Assembly (NCBI GenBank): GCA_037447655.1
Contig: JBBHKE010002316.1
Coordinates: forward strand, 1-11,360
DNA from: Zygnema cylindricum
Taxonomy: Eukaryota; Streptophyta; Zygnematophyceae; Zygnematales; Zygnemataceae
Reading direction: 5' to 3'
Length of the DNA stretch: 11,360 bases
The notes beneath the pieces were generated by a model that saw nothing but the letters and a program-made list of their open reading frames with translations, was not told the origin of the DNA and searched no databases. Below are positions 8,006 through 11,360 of the stretch, piece after piece. Both the position numbers and the translations under genes were made by a program. The number at the start of each line of letters is the position of its first letter. Within the stretch, counting starts at the first letter, position 1.

Positions 8006-8353
8006 GGAGGTACATGATTACGAGGAGTAGATGCTGTCGCGTAGTGAAGGAGGAAAAGACGACAGTGTAGATCCGGAGGTACATGATTACGAGGAGTAGA
8101 TGATGTCGCGTAGTGAAGGAGGAAAAGATGACATAGCGTAGATCCGGAGGTACATGATTACGAGGAATAGATGCTGTCGCGTAGTGAGGGAGGAAAAAAC
8201 GACATAGCGTAGATCCGGAGGTGTGGGATTACGAGGAGTACATGCTGTCGCGTAGTGAGGGAGGAAAAAACGACATAGCGTAGATTCGGAGGTGCAGGAT
8301 TACGAAGAGTACATGCTGTCGCGTAGTGAGGGAGGAAAAGACGACATAATAGA
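8006..8353. repeat. Minisatellite, five units of about 71 bp
   Basis: Units start with GGAGG at 8006, 8075, 8146, 8217 and 8288 (steps 69, 71, 71, 71). Each has the order GATTACGAGGAGTA, ATGCTGTCGCGTAGTGA, GGAGGAAAA, ACGACATAGCGTAGAT. The last three share variants (GAGGGAGG in place of GAAGGAGG, and TGCTGTCGC), so divergence is graded along the array. No unit differs like a spacer. The long minus-strand open frame through it is a by-product of repeats lacking stops. Confidence 0.95.
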
Positions 8354-9127
8354 CTTGAAAAAAAACAAATAGCAATAATTAACTTTTGTGGCTTTTCAAA
8401 TATGGCAATATGATTGGTCCATTGCCCGCTGCCGTTAGTGTTAAATATTTTTTGGCAGTAAAATGTTTTTAACTTTATTCTCGACCAATGGATTTTTAGT
8501 TTCAGACACGCCATCCGACGGTCACGATCTTATCTTTCCGTTGAACCGCTAATAAAATCTGTCTGACGGTTGAAAATATAGTTGAATAGGAAATAAAGTT
8601 GAGTACTACTTTGCCCCTCTGCCCTCACCCATCGGGAGGGAAGACGGAAAGCCAGAGCGACATGGAGAGTGAGAGGGAATGCGCGAGGGAGAGAGAAAAG
8701 GGATCGCGAAAAGTATAGGGAGAGGGAGAGGACAATATCCTCAAAACACATTCACAGTTTCGAGCTATGTGACATTACCAACCGATGTATCTATTCACAT
8801 TCGCACAAATCAAAAAAATTTAAAACTTGCCTCTACTACATCACCAAACTACAGTAAATAGCTATTAGTGTTGATGTTTTTCTTCCAACTTGATGATCTT
8901 TCCTCCTCCAAATAATCCCAGTAGTCAGATTGTTAACCCGACGGTTGCGATTGCAAGGTCAGATTCTACCAAAAATAGGACAGGTGTGCGCGAAAAAAAT
9001 ATGTTTTACATGGCGAAAAAAACATTAACATTGATAGTGGTACACGGTGTAATAACGTATATTTCATTCCGTTTCCAAAAAAACGCACTATGTAGAAACA
9101 GTTTTCTGTACACTTTTTTCTTAGACC
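8354..9127. other. Promoter-like stretch without a supported gene
   Basis: CCAAT-type words occur at 8411-8417 (GATTGGTCC context) and 8483-8489 (GACCAATGG). A CCGACGGT/CTGACGGT word recurs at 8515-8524, 8563-8573 and 8938-8947. A GA-rich segment covers about 8660-8735. An ATG at 8893 opens a 21-codon stretch (IFPPPNNPSSQIVNPTVAIA) ending at a fair 5' splice site (AAG|GTCAGA, 8957/8958), which could be a first exon on the plus strand. I found no partner exon downstream, so I do not call a gene. Confidence 0.35.
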
Positions 9128-9557
9128 TTAAGGGAAAACTCTGAGAGTACTTGTGAAAGGAAACCAACGGGCATTTTCCCATAGGAATACAAGCGAGGAA
9201 ACAAACGAATGAAAGCTTGTAATTATTTGCAAGCTGTGTACTTCAAATACTTTTAATAAATTTTTGGATTCACTCCTACAATCATTTTTGAGGACATCGT
9301 ATCTGGTTTGCCTTATTTGCTTAAGACTTTCATAAGCTAACCATTGATATTCACACATCATCCTAATTGATTCCAAGACATCCCACCTGTCTCCTCCACT
9401 TATAAACAATTATTTCAACTTACGTGGAAAACGAGGTAAACGATTGTCAAAATGTAATCCAGAAAAAGTGGCTGAGAAAATACTTTTCCTAAATCGATAC
9501 CAAAACTGACAAGGAATAAGGATTCTCATATGGAAAAGTTTCCTATAGAAGGTTTAA
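9128..9557 (-). pseudogene. Unrecognised ORF interrupted by one TAA
   Basis: A single minus-strand frame runs from about 9557 to 9128, broken only by TAA at 9410-9412. Before the stop it reads MRILIPCQFWYRFRKSIF (ATG at 9529) and then GLHFDNRLPRFPRKLK. After it comes GGDRWDVLESIRMMCEYQW, then LKQIRQTRYDVLKNDC. The mix of Trp, Cys, Met, His and charged residues looks like real protein rather than chance translation of AT-rich DNA. A perfect donor-like GTAAGT lies at 9422-9417, but no acceptor at usable distance was found. I cannot name a family. It could be a decayed gene, a transposon fragment or exons of an unseen gene downstream of PRP17. Confidence 0.3.
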
Positions 9558-9746
9558 AGCTACCGTACATCAACCGTCAGCAAAAAACGAACCTATTCCC
9601 ACAACGTGAACCAAAAAGCAACGAAATATTCGTGTACAGAAAGGTAAAATTCCCTTTATTTTGACTAAAAACTTGAACAGTCAAAGATGTTTAATTGCTA
9701 GGAGTGAAACAAAACAACTACTTCAACATTTTATCTTCATCTCCTT

Positions 9747-9932
9747 CTACATTTTATCTTTATCTTTCAACTTTTTCGTTTCTTCTTTGTCTTTATCTTC
9801 ATCTACGGGCTCCCCGTTACAGCAAAACTTAACTACAAAAACTTGACCAAGAGCTTTGCAAACTACGTCTGCTTTTAAAAACGGAGGGAGAAACAGAACG
9901 ATATTTTTGACATGGACACCAAATTGTAGCAT
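9747..9932 (-). other. Short ORF with a Lys/Asp/Glu-rich end, possible exon
   Basis: A 61-codon minus-strand frame: a hydrophobic first part (VKNIVLFLPPFL), then VVCKALGQVFVVKFCCNGEP and a charged end of alternating D/E and K (VDEDKDKEETKKLKDKDK). It stops at TAG (9747-9749). It is not low complexity overall, but no splice partner, homology or start context supports it as a gene. It lies in the 3' flank of PRP17, same strand, and could be part of a long 3' UTR. Confidence 0.15.
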
Positions 9933-10252
9933 TGGAGACCATTATCGTCTATGAATGCCCAAATGATAATCGACCCGGTATCGTTCCTTAGACAATACCC
10001 AAAATACTCAAAATTACTTCAAAATAACAACACAAGAGCGCTGATTTTACAGGCAAGATTATTACGGGCGAGAAAGAGACAAAAAAAAAGGAAGCAAAGC
10101 TCTTCCTAAAAAGCCGACTTGAAATACCTTCGTATACACTTTTTTTGCCAATTTATGCGGAAAGTTTTTGCAAATTTGTAAGTTTTCAAGTGAAAGGAAC
10201 AGCGAAGGTAACCGGGGAAGCAGAAAAGAGAAAAAAGGGTTCATACTCAAAA
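9933..10252 (-). other. Probable 3' UTR of PRP17
   Basis: This follows the PRP17 stop (TAA, 10255-10253) on the minus strand. AATAAT (10063-10058) is a weak poly(A)-like hexamer about 190 nt past the stop; a standard AATAAA occurs only much further on (about 9657-9652). No ORF with coding character. The exact transcript end cannot be read from sequence. Confidence 0.4.
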
Positions 10253-11358
<1,106 letters not shown>

Positions 11359-11360
11359 TG

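Noticed and set aside
8006-8353. CRISPR-like array
   Set aside because: Units are contiguous and near identical with no unique spacers; the setting is eukaryotic. It is a minisatellite.
8872-8935. Box C/D snoRNA-like words (TGATGA near 8892)
   Set aside because: No proper CTGA box at suitable distance and no terminal stem.
8893-8957. Possible first coding exon (IFPPPNNPSSQIVNPTVAIA) with donor AAG|GTCAGA
   Set aside because: No compatible downstream exon or recognised family, and another ATG upstream in a different frame (8872); not enough to call a gene.

Overview
The window looks like nuclear DNA of a land plant. The anchor is the right edge, where the minus strand carries the 3' end of a plant-type PRP17/CDC40 splicing factor gene with clean GT-AG introns. 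Both this gene and a small gene on the left have T-rich introns (in the sense strand), as is usual in plants. The flanks are very AT-rich and full of simple repeats; the middle (about 4.5-7.5 kb) is visibly richer in G+C and is a transposon. Nothing looks bacterial or viral.

Layout. 1-600: a fold-back (inverted repeat) region that looks like a short non-autonomous transposon, ending beside a G-box. 986-1692 (+): a three-exon gene that I assembled by splice phase. It encodes a secreted protein of about 110 residues with a signal peptide, two cysteines in the mature part and a Pro-rich [S/T]-P tail. I do not recognise its family. 1.7-2.8 kb: 3' UTR, then a perfect (AT)n tract of about 190 bp and a long GA-rich tract. 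2901-3348 (+): two phase-compatible exons ending in a stop, either the end of a second gene or an alternative end of the first. 3.35-4.2 kb: AT-rich sequence with minor repeats and no gene I can support.

4.2-7.7 kb (-): a decayed non-LTR retrotransposon. It has an N-terminal CCHC zinc finger, a reverse transcriptase, a C-terminal CCHC knuckle and a restriction-like endonuclease (RLE) signature, which places it with the R2/NeSL/HERO-type elements rather than the common plant L1 LINEs. The reading frame is broken by three in-frame TAG codons and about four frameshifts. 7.68-7.92 kb, upstream of its ORF: a cluster of homopolymers (22 G, two T runs) and a GT/GC tract. 8006-8353: a minisatellite of five units of about 71 bp. 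8.35-9.1 kb: a promoter-like stretch without a supported gene. 9.1-9.95 kb (-): two unrecognised ORF remnants.

10253-11305 (-): the last two coding exons of PRP17. The last intron splits the Trp codon, so the final exon adds only Asp and the stop. The genes do not form an operon or shared pathway; this is a gene-poor, repeat-rich region between a secreted-peptide gene and a housekeeping splicing gene, with a dead retroelement in between.
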